Assembly (NCBI RefSeq): GCF_000422805.1 | Contig: NZ_AUGT01000030.1 | Location: forward strand, 1 to 53,129 | Direction: 5' to 3' | Origin: Nocardioides halotolerans DSM 19273 | Lineage (GTDB): Bacteria; Actinomycetota; Actinomycetes; Propionibacteriales; Nocardioidaceae | Length of the DNA: 53,129 nt | Shown here: piece by piece, positions 1-8,116 of the stretch | Position numbering within the stretch: the first letter of the stretch is position 1 | Layout: each line of letters starts with the position of its first letter | Translations under genes and position numbers: made by a program | Notes under the pieces: generated by a model | Seen by the model: the letters and a program-made list of their open reading frames with translations, nothing else | The model's database searches: none | Told to the model about the DNA's origin: nothing

Positions 1-60
1 TCATCCACTGTCACCGATCCGACGGCCAGCGCAGAGCGCGACGCTCTGCTCATCGTCGAT

Positions 61-90
61 GTCGCGAGTTCGAATCTCGTCATCCGCTCT
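61..90 (+). tRNA. 3' fragment of a tRNA-Gly-like gene (T-arm and acceptor 3' strand)
   Basis: A good T-arm is visible: 5-bp stem GCGAG/CTCGT around the loop TTCGAAT, followed by a 7-nt acceptor strand CATCCGC and discriminator T. This is the usual 3' end of actinobacterial tRNA-Gly genes. The matching 5' acceptor strand GCGGATG is absent upstream, and no proper D-arm or 7-nt anticodon loop can be drawn in 1-60, so it is not a complete tRNA. Such 3' fragments are typical of att sites left by integrative elements. The reading as tRNA-Gly is from memory of the acceptor sequence. Confidence 0.45.
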
Positions 91-123
91 GACTCCTCCG
101 CTGTCGCTCATCCGCTCTGACTC
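80..123. repeat. 16-bp direct repeat at the tRNA 3' end
   Basis: The 16 bases at 80-95, spanning the tRNA acceptor end, recur exactly at 108-123 (TCATCCGCTCTGACTC). This duplicates the last bases of the tRNA-like fragment plus its downstream flank. It could be a recombination scar or a local slippage duplication. Confidence 0.7.
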
Positions 124-144
124 ATCCCGTTCTAGGGTCGGGGC

Positions 145-789
145 GTGGAGTTCACCGGGTTCCCCGTCGCGGCGCTCGACTTCTACGACGACCTCGAGGT
201 CGACAACACCAAGAGCTTCTGGGAGAAGCACAAGCACGTCTACGACGAGTCGGTGAAGGCTCCGATGACCGCGCTGATCGATGCGCTCTCCAAGGAGTTC
301 GCCCCCGACGAGCAGAGTGCGAAGATCTTCCGCCCCTACAGAGACGTCCGGTTCGCCAAGGACAAGACGCCCTACAAGACCCACCAGGGCGCCTTCGTGC
401 GGGTGGCCGAGGCGACCGGGTGGTACGTCGAGGTCTCACCCCGCGGCGTGCGCACCGGCGGCGGCTACTACCGCGCCGAGGCGCCGCGACTGGCCGCGCT
501 GCGGGCGGCGATCGCGCATGACACCTACGGCGCGGAGCTCGAGAAGATCGTGCGCGGGCTGGAGCGGAAGGGCTTCACGGTCGGTGGCGACGTGCTGAAG
601 ACGACGCCGCGCGGCTACGACAAGGACCACCCGCGCATCGAGCTGCTGCGCCACAAGTCGATCATCGCCAGTCACGTGCTCGGCTTCGAGCCGGTCGTGC
701 ACACCCCGGAGCTGCTCGACCTGGTCCGCGAGGACTGGCGGGCCACCCGGCCGCTGGTCGAGTGGGCCGAGCGGCACGGGGTGCACTGA
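145..789 (+). CDS. DUF2461 / TIGR02453 family protein
   Basis: A 214-residue protein of the DUF2461 (TIGR02453) family, recognised from the conserved block FRPYRDVRFAKDKTPYKTH near residues 60-78 and the following HQGAF. Its biochemical function is not established. The GTG at 145 is the likely start: the hexamer TAGGGT (133-138) ends exactly six bases upstream and no Shine-Dalgarno sequence is present, as expected of a leaderless transcript. The gene stands alone, directly downstream of the tRNA fragment, and converges on the gene at 805. Confidence 0.85.
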   Translation: MEFTGFPVAALDFYDDLEVDNTKSFWEKHKHVYDESVKAPMTALIDALSKEFAPDEQSAKIFRPYRDVRFAKDKTPYKTHQGAFVRVAEATGWYVEVSPRGVRTGGGYYRAEAPRLAALRAAIAHDTYGAELEKIVRGLERKGFTVGGDVLKTTPRGYDKDHPRIELLRHKSIIASHVLGFEPVVHTPELLDLVREDWRATRPLVEWAERHGVH

Positions 790-804
790 CCTCCACCACC
801 GGCG

Positions 805-1269
805 TCAGGCGTGCCGGAAGCTCGCCATGGTTCGGTCCGGCTCCCAGTAGGCGCGCATCGACGTGACCAGCCCGCCGTCGTCGACGACGTAGACCATGAT
901 CAGGTCGGTCGTCGTGCTGCTGCCGTCGGAGAACGCCGTCCGGATCCGGCCGACGTTCGCGCAGGTGTTGCCGGCCGGGTTGGCGAAGGAGTCGTTGATC
1001 TCGAACTCGAACGTCGCGATCGGCGCGATCGCCAGCTCCCAGAACGCCGACAGGCCGGCGTGGCCGTGGTGGCCTCGGCCGTGCTCGTCGAACATCGACG
1101 GCCCGACCGGGTCCTCGAGGACGGCGTCCTCGGCGTAGACGGTGAGCCACTCGGCGAGGTCACCCTTGGCGACCGCGGAGTAGGAGCGCATCGAGGCGGT
1201 GCGCGCCGGGTGGTCGTCGTCGGGGGCGTTCCAGGTGATCGCGTCCGAGGTGATCGCCGAGGTGCTCAT
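805..1269 (-). CDS. SnoaL-like / NTF2-fold family protein
   Basis: A 154-residue protein of the SnoaL/ketosteroid-isomerase-like NTF2 fold. Visible signs are the early segment WLTVYAEDAVLEDPVGP, the GHAGLSAFW segment typical of SnoaL-like polyketide cyclases and isomerases, and the FEIN and MRAYW beta strands. The substrate cannot be told. I prefer the ATG at 1269 over the one nine bases upstream, because TACGAT lies seven bases before it on the coding strand (leaderless geometry). It is on the same strand as, and 42 bp downstream of, the Rrf2 gene, so it may be co-regulated with it. Confidence 0.75.
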   Translation of the reverse strand: MSTSAITSDAITWNAPDDDHPARTASMRSYSAVAKGDLAEWLTVYAEDAVLEDPVGPSMFDEHGRGHHGHAGLSAFWELAIAPIATFEFEINDSFANPAGNTCANVGRIRTAFSDGSSTTTDLIMVYVVDDGGLVTSMRAYWEPDRTMASFRHA

Positions 1270-1311
1270 GCCCCGCATCGTAGAGCGAAACCGGCCGAAC
1301 TGGAACGTGTT

Positions 1312-1770
1312 CTAGTGCGGCTGCCAGGCGTCCTCGTCGGCCGTCCGGGAGGTGACGGCCTTGGGCAGCTTGGCGTCGGCGAGCTGCTGGATCGACACCT
1401 GCTCGAAGACGTCGCGCAGCGAGCGCCGGGCGGCGATCCACACGTGCTGGAGCACCGTCGCGGTCTCGTTGTACTCGACCGCCTCGGGGCGCAGGCCGTA
1501 GACCGAGACCAGCGGGCCGTCGACCGCGCGGATCACGTCGGCCACCGAGACCGAGTCGGCCGAGCGGCCCATCCGCCAGCCGCCCGACTGGCCGCGCTGC
1601 GACATCACGATGCCGGCCCGGCGCAGGTCGGCGAGGATCGCCTGGAGGAACCCGTGCGGGATCTCCTGCCGCTTGCCGAGCTCCTCGGCGCTGACGGCCT
1701 TGCCGTCGGACCAGGAGGCCATCTCGATGAGGGCGCGGAGTGCGTAGTCGGACTTCGCTGAAACTCGCAC
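1312..1770 (-). CDS. Rrf2-family transcriptional regulator without cysteines
   Basis: A 152-residue Rrf2 regulator. The N-terminus MRVSAKSDYALRALIEMA and the recognition helix with wing (RQEIPHGFLQAILADLRRAG, QRGQSGGWRM) match the family well. Iron-sulfur Rrf2 members such as IscR and NsrR carry three conserved cysteines; this protein has none, so it should not bind a cluster and may sense a small molecule or partner protein, as CymR does. GTG start at 1770; the nearest -10-like hexamer is CACACT, six bases upstream. Likely targets are the SnoaL-like gene and possibly the divergent acyl-CoA dehydrogenase. Confidence 0.85.
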   Translation of the reverse strand: MRVSAKSDYALRALIEMASWSDGKAVSAEELGKRQEIPHGFLQAILADLRRAGIVMSQRGQSGGWRMGRSADSVSVADVIRAVDGPLVSVYGLRPEAVEYNETATVLQHVWIAARRSLRDVFEQVSIQQLADAKLPKAVTSRTADEDAWQPH

Positions 1771-2073
1771 GGGGCCAGTGTGTCAGATGTGTTGATCGGT
1801 TCGGTCGTCTTACACGACCAGCCGAGGCAGGGTGGCTCCGGTGGCCGCGGCCGTGACGTGGTGATTGGCGCCGGCGGCGTCGACACCTGTCGTGCCGAGG
1901 TGCGCCGCAACTGCGAGCGGTAGCGAGACGCGGGTCACAGCTCTCGCCGGGTTCGCTTGCGAGGCCCGTGACCTCCTGCCTACGATGAAGTTACTGACTG
2001 GTAGAACCCATCAGTAGCCCCGTCGAGGCGCCAGCCCGACCCGCACGACCGACACGAAGAGGTGCTCCCCACC
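1771..2073. promoter_or_regulatory. Divergent intergenic region with a promoter for the acyl-CoA dehydrogenase
   Basis: No gene is seen in these 303 bp. A plausible promoter reads rightward: -35 TTGCGA (1957-1962), 18-bp spacer, -10 TACGAT (1981-1986). Just after it, TTACTGACTGGTAG (1991-2004) is a partial dyad (TTAC/GTAG) that would cover the transcription start, a possible TetR-type operator. A second dyad, GGTCGT-N5-ACGACC, lies at 1803-1819 nearer the Rrf2 gene and could be its operator. All site roles are inferred. Confidence 0.4.
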
Positions 2074-3948
2074 GTGAGCCACTACAAGACCAACCTCCGC
2101 GACATCGAGTTCAACCTGTTCGAGGTGCTCGGCCGTGACGAGGTGCTCGGCACCGGACCGTTCTCCGAGGTCGACGGCGAGACCGCCCGCGCGATCCTGG
2201 CCGAGGTCGAGCGCATGTCCCGCGAGGACCTCGCGGCCTCGTACGAGGACAGCGACCGCAACCCGCCGGTCTTCGACCCCGAGACCCACACCGCGCCGTT
2301 GCCGGAGTCGTTCAAGAAGAGCTACCGGGCGTGGATGGACGCGGAGTACTGGCGCCTCCAGATCAAGGAGGAGATCGGCGGCACGCCGGCTCCGTCCTCC
2401 CTCAACTGGGCGATCGCCGAGATGGTCCTGGGCTCCAACGCCCCGATCTGGATGTACGGCTGCGGCCCGGCGTTCGCGGGCGTCATCGAGCGCAACGGCA
2501 ACGAGCGCGACGTCACGATCGCGAAGCACATCGTCGACCGCGAGTGGGGCACCACGATGGTGCTCACCGAGCCCGACGCGGGCTCCGACGTCGGCGCCGG
2601 CCGCGCGAAGGCCACCCCCAACGACGACGGCACCTGGAACATCGAGGGCGTCAAGCGGTTCATCACCAGCGGTGAGTCCGACCTGCAGGAGAACATCATC
2701 CACATGGTGCTGGCCCGCCCCGTGGGCGTGGAGGGCGTGGGCGGCCCGGGCACGAAGGGGCTCTCGCTCTTCATCGTCCCGAAGTTCCACTTCGACGTGG
2801 AGTCCGGCGAGCTGACCGGCGAGCGCAACGGCGTCTACGTCACCAACGTCGAGCACAAGATGGGCATCAAGGTCTCCAACACCTGCGAGCTGACCTTCGG
2901 CGACCCGTCGATCGGTGGCGGCGAGCCGGCCCGCGGCTACCTCCTCGGCGAGGTGCACGACGGCATCGCGCAGATGTTCCAGGTCATCGAGAACGCCCGG
3001 ATGATGGTCGGCACGAAGGCTATCGCCACGCTGTCGGCCGGCTACCTCAACGCGCTCGACTACGCCAAGACCCGCGTGCAGGGCGCCGACCTCACCCAGT
3101 CCGGCGACAAGACCGCCCCACGGGTGACGATCACCCACCACCCCGACGTACGCCGCTCGCTGATGGTGCAGAAGGCCTTCTCCGAGGCGATGCGCGCCCT
3201 GGTGCTCTACACCGCGTCGTGGCAGGACAAGGTGCAGGTCTTCGAGCACGAGGGCACGCTCGACACCGACGAGGCCAGGCTGGCGATGGCGGTCAACGAC
3301 CTGCTGCTCCCGATCGTGAAGGGCTACGGCTCGGAGCGCTCGTGGGTGCTGCTCGGCACCGAGTCGCTCCAGACGTTCGGCGGGTCGGGCTTCCTGCAGG
3401 ACTACCCGCTCGAGCAGTACGTCCGCGACGCCAAGATCGACACCCTCTACGAGGGCACCACGGCGATCCAGGGGCAGGACTTCTTCTTCCGCAAGATCGT
3501 CAAGGACCAAGGTGCCGCGCTCGGGCACCTTGCGGCGCAGATCCAGGCGTTCGTCGACAGCGAGGCCGGCAACGGCCGGCTGAAGGTCGAGCGCGAGCTG
3601 CTCGCCCAGGCGCTCGAGGACGCCAACGCCCTCGTCGGCCACATGATCAACGACCTGATGTCGGCGCAGGACGAGATCCGCAACATCTACAAGGTCGGCC
3701 TCAACACCACCCGGCTGCTGATGGCGCTGGGCGACGTCGTGTGCGGCTGGCTGCTGCTGCGCCAGGCCGAGGTGGCGCTCGAGAAGCTCGCCGGCGACGT
3801 GGGCGGCAAGGACACCGCGTTCTACGAGGGCAAGATCGCGGCGGCCCAGTTCTTCGCCCAGACCAACCTCCCGCGCATCAGCGCCGAGGTGGCCATCGCC
3901 AAGGCGACCGACCTGTCGGTGATGGACCTGTCCGAGGACGCCTTCTAG
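2074..3948 (+). CDS. Acyl-CoA dehydrogenase, FadE5-like
   Basis: A flavin-dependent acyl-CoA dehydrogenase that introduces the first double bond in fatty-acid beta-oxidation. At about 624 residues it belongs to the long FadE5/C-terminally extended class, and its N-terminus ([19 protein letters not shown]) closely resembles mycobacterial FadE5. Visible are the middle-domain block [12 protein letters not shown] near residue 165 and the catalytic-glutamate motif [11 protein letters not shown] (Glu about residue 460). The GTG at 2074 is preferred over the one at 2062 because GAAGAGG (2056-2062) sits 11 bases before it. The gene stands alone and ends in a strong terminator. Confidence 0.92.
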   Translation: MSHYKTNLRDIEFNLFEVLGRDEVLGTGPFSEVDGETARAILAEVERMSREDLAASYEDSDRNPPVFDPETHTAPLPESFKKSYRAWMDAEYWRLQIKEEIGGTPAPSSLNWAIAEMVLGSNAPIWMYGCGPAFAGVIERNGNERDVTIAKHIVDREWGTTMVLTEPDAGSDVGAGRAKATPNDDGTWNIEGVKRFITSGESDLQENIIHMVLARPVGVEGVGGPGTKGLSLFIVPKFHFDVESGELTGERNGVYVTNVEHKMGIKVSNTCELTFGDPSIGGGEPARGYLLGEVHDGIAQMFQVIENARMMVGTKAIATLSAGYLNALDYAKTRVQGADLTQSGDKTAPRVTITHHPDVRRSLMVQKAFSEAMRALVLYTASWQDKVQVFEHEGTLDTDEARLAMAVNDLLLPIVKGYGSERSWVLLGTESLQTFGGSGFLQDYPLEQYVRDAKIDTLYEGTTAIQGQDFFFRKIVKDQGAALGHLAAQIQAFVDSEAGNGRLKVERELLAQALEDANALVGHMINDLMSAQDEIRNIYKVGLNTTRLLMALGDVVCGWLLLRQAEVALEKLAGDVGGKDTAFYEGKIAAAQFFAQTNLPRISAEVAIAKATDLSVMDLSEDAF

Positions 3949-3972
3949 CCGCTCGGCCCTCTGCGAAGGGAA

Positions 3973-4005
3973 GCGCCCCGCCGGTCCGCCGGCGGGGCGT
4001 TCTTC
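3973..4005. terminator. Bidirectional rho-independent-type terminator
   Basis: An 11-bp perfect GC stem, CGCCCCGCCGG (3974-3984) with CCGGCGGGGCG (3989-3999), has a 4-nt loop and is followed by TTCTTC. It sits between the convergent acyl-CoA dehydrogenase and lipoprotein genes. The T-rich tail favours termination of the rightward transcript; the stem could serve both. Confidence 0.75.
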
Positions 4006-4009
4006 GTGC

Positions 4010-4693
4010 CTAGACGAACGAGAGCGCCCCGGAGAGCCGCTCCGCCACGTCCTTGACCTGGGGCCACTGCTTCGCGTCGGGCGCGAAGACCGCGATCAGC
4101 AACGGTGACCCGCCCTCGTCGGTCGCGAACACCTGCAGCCGTCCACCGGGCACCGCGTCGAGGGCGATGCCGGCGTCGCGGCTCGCGACGACCTGGCCCT
4201 CCCCGCCGGTGAGGTCGACCCCGGCGGTCGCGCCGAGCTCGTCGAACGGCCCGGACACGTGCTTGACCTGCGCACCCGCAGCGGTGGCGGCGTCGCGCAC
4301 CGCGGCGAGCGCCTCGGCCGCGGTGGCCTCGGCCGGCGCGAGGAAGGCGATCGCGACGAGCGGCGCGTCGGCGTCCGGCCCGGGCAGCCCGAGGTCGAAG
4401 CCGTCGGCGCCGCGGTGCACGCTGGTCCAGCCGACCAGGCCGGAGAACTGCAGGTCGAGCCGGAGCTCGGGGGCGAAGAGGTCGGGCGAGAGGTGGCTGC
4501 TCGCCTGGACCTCCAGGTCGTCCTTCCCCGTGGGGAGTGGCTCCGGCTCGTCGGCTGACGGCGATGCCGACGGAGACGCGGACGCGCTGGGGCTGCCGGC
4601 CGGCTCCTTGGCGTCGTCGCTCGCGTCGCCGCTGTCGTCGGCGCAGGCGCCGAGGGTGAGCAGGGCCGCGACGAGGAGGGCGCCGATCCGCAT
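4010..4693 (-). CDS. Putative secreted lipoprotein
   Basis: A 227-residue protein with a lipoprotein signal: MRIGALLVAALLTLGAC has a short positive n-region, hydrophobic core and lipobox LGAC (Cys 17). A disordered Ser/Pro/Ala/Asp-rich linker follows to about residue 60, then a globular domain of roughly 165 residues that I do not recognise. It should be anchored to the outer face of the membrane. The ATG at 4693 has TAGCGT seven bases upstream, consistent with leaderless transcription. Confidence 0.8.
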   Translation of the reverse strand: MRIGALLVAALLTLGACADDSGDASDDAKEPAGSPSASASPSASPSADEPEPLPTGKDDLEVQASSHLSPDLFAPELRLDLQFSGLVGWTSVHRGADGFDLGLPGPDADAPLVAIAFLAPAEATAAEALAAVRDAATAAGAQVKHVSGPFDELGATAGVDLTGGEGQVVASRDAGIALDAVPGGRLQVFATDEGGSPLLIAVFAPDAKQWPQVKDVAERLSGALSFV

Positions 4694-4786
4694 GCCTGCG
4701 ACGCTAGGACCGTCGGGTCGGCCGGCGACAGGTGCGTTGCCGAGTCGAGACCTGATCGTCTGCCGCTCGAGACCGGAACGCTCCGG

Positions 4787-5662
4787 TCACCGCCGAAGGG
4801 TGCCGCCGGCCGCGCGGCGTACGGCGGCGGTGAGGGTGGCCAGCGCCGTGGAGTCGATGCGCCAGCGCTGCCAGTGCAGGTGCACGTCGTGGTGGGTGCG
4901 GCGACCCAGGGTCACCAGCCGCCCTACCTCGAGGTCGGGGAGCAGCTGCGGCTCGGGGAGCATCCCCCAGCCGAGGCCGAGGCGCACCGCCTCGTGGAAG
5001 TCGGCGCTGGTCGGCACGAGGTGGACGACGTCGGGGTCGGTGACGCCGCGCTCGCGCAGGATGTCGTGCTGGAGGTCGTCCTTGGCGTTGAAGACCACGA
5101 CCGGCATCCGTTGCCAGTCGTAGCCGTTGCCCTTGCGCCAGCGCTCGGCCAGCCCCGGCGTGGCGGCCGGCCGGTAGCGGAGGAAGCCGAGGTGCTCGAC
5201 CCGGCAGCCCTGGACCGGGACGGGGTCGCTGGTGACGGCCGCGAGCGCCTCGCCGCTGCGCAGCAGCTCGGCGGACCAGGCCTGGTCCTCGACGACGAGG
5301 CGGATCGCGAGGTCGTCGCGACCGGCGAGCTCGGCCAGGACCTCGCGGAGCCACGTCGCGAGCGAGTCGGCGTTGACCGCCACGGTGACGTCGACCCGCT
5401 CGCCGTGCACCTCGACGGCGGCACGGGCCTCCTCGTCCAGGAGCTTGGTCTGCCGGCCCAGCCGCACGAGGGCCGCGCCCACCTCCGTCGGCTCGCAGGG
5501 CGTGCTGCGGCATACGACGACCTGGCCGACCTCGTGCTCGAGCGATCGGATCCGCTGGCTGACCGCGCTCGGCGTGAGATGCAGTGCCCGGGCAGCGGCC
5601 TCGAAGGTGCCGTGGTCGGAGATCGCGACCAGCGCCTCGACCGCGGCGGCGTTGTAGCGCAT
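4787..5662 (-). CDS. lysG: LysR-family regulator, LysG/ArgP type
   Basis: A 291-residue LysR-type regulator of the ArgP/LysG subfamily. The N-terminal winged helix-turn-helix is clear (FEAAARALHLTPSAVSQRI, residues about 20-38) and is followed by a co-inducer domain. It is divergent from lysE with 69 bp between, the arrangement seen in Corynebacterium, where LysG senses lysine, arginine or histidine and activates lysE. The ATG at 5662 has TAGCAT six bases upstream on its own strand, again a leaderless arrangement. Confidence 0.9.
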   Translation of the reverse strand: MRYNAAAVEALVAISDHGTFEAAARALHLTPSAVSQRIRSLEHEVGQVVVCRSTPCEPTEVGAALVRLGRQTKLLDEEARAAVEVHGERVDVTVAVNADSLATWLREVLAELAGRDDLAIRLVVEDQAWSAELLRSGEALAAVTSDPVPVQGCRVEHLGFLRYRPAATPGLAERWRKGNGYDWQRMPVVVFNAKDDLQHDILRERGVTDPDVVHLVPTSADFHEAVRLGLGWGMLPEPQLLPDLEVGRLVTLGRRTHHDVHLHWQRWRIDSTALATLTAAVRRAAGGTLRR

Positions 5663-5731
5663 GAAGCAATGCTAATGAAACTAAAGAATCATGCGCTGGT
5701 CTGCACGAGGCGCCGGCTCTAGCGTGACGGT
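5663..5731. promoter_or_regulatory. lysG-lysE divergent promoter region
   Basis: This 69-bp spacer is unusually AT-rich for the window in 5663-5695. The lysG -10 (TAGCAT on the minus strand, 5669-5674) and the lysE -10 (TAGCGT, 5720-5725) each lie exactly six bases before their start codons. The AT-rich centre is the expected LysG binding site; it is inferred from position, not from a known consensus. Confidence 0.6.
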
Positions 5732-6334
5732 GTGCTCGACTCCGCCGCCGCCGGCCTCGTGACCGGTCTGTCGCTGATCATCGCGATCGGCGCGCAGAAC
5801 GCGTTCGTGCTGCGGCAGGGCCTGGCCCGCGAGCACGTGCTGCAAGTCGTGGTGATCTGCGCGGTCTCCGACCTCGTGCTGATCCTCGCCGGCGTGGCAG
5901 GGATCGGCACGGTGATCCGGCAGGCCGGCTGGGTGGTCGACGTCGTGCGCTGGCTCGGCGTCGCGTTCCTCACGTGGTACGGCGTCACGTCGCTGCTGCG
6001 TGCCCGCCGAGCCTCCGCCCTCGCCGCGGCCGCGCCCGAGCCGATGTCGCGGCGTTCGGCGGCGCTGCGGGTGACGGCGCTGACCTGGCTCAACCCGCAC
6101 GTCTACCTCGACACCGTGCTGCTGGTGGGCTCGATCGCCAACACCCACGGGCACGGCGGCCGCTGGTGGTTCGCGGCCGGCGCGTCGGTCGCGTCGGTGC
6201 TGTGGTTCGGCGGGCTCGGTTTCGGCGCCCGGGTGTTCTCACCCCTGCTCGCCCGGCCGCGCGCCTGGCAGGTCCTCGACGTGCTGATCGGCCTGACCAT
6301 GCTCGCGATCGCAGTGATGCTGGCGCTCGGCTGA
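5732..6334 (+). CDS. lysE: LysE-family amino-acid exporter
   Basis: A 200-residue membrane protein of the LysE/ArgO family, exporting basic amino acids. The N-terminal signature GLSLIIAIGAQNAFVLRQG and the NPHVYLDTVLLVGS segment are characteristic; five to six transmembrane helices can be drawn. The GTG start at 5732 has TAGCGT six bases upstream and no ribosome-binding site. It pairs with the divergent lysG and ends five bases before the convergent NHL-protein gene. Confidence 0.92.
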   Translation: MLDSAAAGLVTGLSLIIAIGAQNAFVLRQGLAREHVLQVVVICAVSDLVLILAGVAGIGTVIRQAGWVVDVVRWLGVAFLTWYGVTSLLRARRASALAAAAPEPMSRRSAALRVTALTWLNPHVYLDTVLLVGSIANTHGHGGRWWFAAGASVASVLWFGGLGFGARVFSPLLARPRAWQVLDVLIGLTMLAIAVMLALG

Positions 6335-6339
6335 CCGCC

Positions 6340-8055
6340 TCAAGCCCACCCGCCCAGGGGCAGCTCGAGCACGCCGTCCGCGCCGGCGGCGACCCGGACC
6401 GGGACGCCCCAGTCCTGCTGGTGCACGTGGCAGGCCGCGTTCTGGTCGTCGACGTCGCAGGACGCCGCGCGCGCGGCGACGTGGAGCACGCCCTCGCCGA
6501 CGGTCCGGTCGAGCACGAGCCGGCGAGCGAGGTCCGTGCCGCGGCCCGCGCCGTCCTTGAGCAGGGCGGGCGGTGTCGCCTCGACGACGAGCTGGGACGC
6601 CGGCCCGAACCGGTCGTCCACTTTCTGGCCGGGCGGCGGGACGAAGGTGACCACCAGGTCCACCTCGGCGGCCACCTCGGTGACCGGGCGCTGGGTGGTG
6701 TGGCTGAACCCGTCGACGACGCGGGCCGACGCGCCCAGCGGCGCCCTGGTGAGCCGGTGCGCGCTCGACTCGACGACGACCAGGTCGAGGTCGTCGCGGT
6801 AGGCCGCGCTGGGCTCGAGGAGACCGCTGGCCAGCGTGGTCACCGCGCCGGTCGCGGGCTCGTAGCGGCGCAGGGCGCCGTTGTAGGTGTCGCACACGAC
6901 GACGCTGCGATCGGGCAGGACGGCGACGCCCAGCGGGTGCTGGAGCAGCGCCTGGTCGGCCGGGCCGTCGCGGAAGCCGAAGTCGAAGAGCCCCTCGCCG
7001 ACCACCGTGTGCACGGCTCCGGCCTCGACGTAGCGAAGGCTCGAGGTCTCGGCGTCGGCCACCCAGAGCCGGTCGCCGTCAGGGGCGAGCCCGGACGGCT
7101 GCGCGAACCACGCCTGCGCCAGCGGCCCGTCGAGCAGGCCCTCGTTGGTGGTCCCGCCCGCCACCTCGACGGCGCCAGTGGCGGGGTCGTAGGTCCAGAG
7201 CTGGTGGATACCGGCCATCGCGATCCACACGCGGCCCTGCCACCAGGCCACCGCCCAGGGGCTGCTGAGGCGCTCGGTCGGGTCGCCCTGCATCCACTGC
7301 TCGCCCGTGCCGGCCAGCACGGTCACCTCGCCCGATGCGAGGTCGATGCCCTTGAGCTGGTGGTGGACCGTGTCGGCGACGTACGCCGTATCGCCCACGA
7401 CGCAGAGCCCGTTCGGCTCCCGGAAGCCGCCCCACTCCCGGACGACCTCGCCCTCGCCGTCAAGCTCGACCACCCGGTCGTGACCGGCGTCGGCGACGAG
7501 CGCGTGGCCGCCGGGGAGCGGTGCCGCATCGGCCGGGAACCGCAGCGTCGTCGGCTCCACCTCCGGCGCGACGTACGGCGAGCCGGCGGGCTGGAGCGTC
7601 CCCTTCGCCCGGTGCTCCTCGACCAGGTCCGACAGCAGCCGGTCGATCGCGTGCGCGTGCCCCTCGCCGGCGTACTGCGCGACGACGTAGCCCTCCGGGT
7701 CGACGAGGACCAGCGTCGGCCAGGCCCGCGCGGTGTAGGCCTGCCAGGTGACCAGCTCGGGGTCGTCGAGCACCGGGTGGTGCACGCCGTAGCGCTCGAC
7801 GGCCGCGGCCAACGCCTCCGCGTCCGCCTCGTGCTCGAACTTCGGCGAGTGCACGCCGACCACCACGAGCTCCTCGGCGTACTTCTCCTCGACCGGCCGC
7901 AGCTCGTCGAGCACGTGCAGGCAGTTGACGCACGCGAAGGTCCAGAAGTCGAGGAGCACGAACCGGCCGCGCAGCTCGGAGATGGAGTACGCCGCTCCGC
8001 CGGTGTTGAGCCAACCCCGGCCGCGGAGCTCGGGGGCGCGGACGCGTGCGGTCAC
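6340..8055 (-). CDS. Thioredoxin-like domain + NHL-repeat propeller protein (NHLRC2-like)
   Basis: About 571 residues in two parts. The N-terminal 150 residues are a TlpA/thioredoxin-like fold with the active-site pair CVNC (Cys 42 and Cys 45) in WTFACVNCLHVL and a cis-Pro segment ARAWPTLVLVD. The rest is a beta-propeller of NHL-type repeats (PNGLCVVGDTAYVADT, PSGLAPDGDRLWVADA, PLGVAVLPDRSVVVCDT). This matches the architecture of NHLRC2; no signal peptide is seen, so it is probably cytoplasmic. I place the start at GTG 8055, with TACGTT eight bases upstream; an in-frame GTG-free extension to 8118 would overlap the divergent gene. The precise role is unknown. Confidence 0.8.
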   Translation of the reverse strand: MTARVRAPELRGRGWLNTGGAAYSISELRGRFVLLDFWTFACVNCLHVLDELRPVEEKYAEELVVVGVHSPKFEHEADAEALAAAVERYGVHHPVLDDPELVTWQAYTARAWPTLVLVDPEGYVVAQYAGEGHAHAIDRLLSDLVEEHRAKGTLQPAGSPYVAPEVEPTTLRFPADAAPLPGGHALVADAGHDRVVELDGEGEVVREWGGFREPNGLCVVGDTAYVADTVHHQLKGIDLASGEVTVLAGTGEQWMQGDPTERLSSPWAVAWWQGRVWIAMAGIHQLWTYDPATGAVEVAGGTTNEGLLDGPLAQAWFAQPSGLAPDGDRLWVADAETSSLRYVEAGAVHTVVGEGLFDFGFRDGPADQALLQHPLGVAVLPDRSVVVCDTYNGALRRYEPATGAVTTLASGLLEPSAAYRDDLDLVVVESSAHRLTRAPLGASARVVDGFSHTTQRPVTEVAAEVDLVVTFVPPPGQKVDDRFGPASQLVVEATPPALLKDGAGRGTDLARRLVLDRTVGEGVLHVAARAASCDVDDQNAACHVHQQDWGVPVRVAAGADGVLELPLGGWA

Positions 8056-8116
8056 GACCCCAGAACGTACGCCTGCGCCGCGCGGCTCGGACCTACTCCT
8101 CAGTAGGCTGCCGCAC

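Noticed and set aside
31..49. Perfect hairpin GCAGAGCG-CGA-CGCTCTGC as a terminator
   Set aside because: No T-run and it lies just 5' of the tRNA T-arm; it is more likely part of the degenerate tRNA region.
2011..3642. A 543-codon open frame antisense to the acyl-CoA dehydrogenase
   Set aside because: Its product is His/Val/Arg/Ala-rich low-complexity, as expected of a shadow frame in very GC-rich DNA; the sense frame has clear family motifs.
5974..8106. A 710-codon frame antisense to the thioredoxin-NHL gene
   Set aside because: No recognisable domain and strongly biased composition; it overlaps two well-supported genes.
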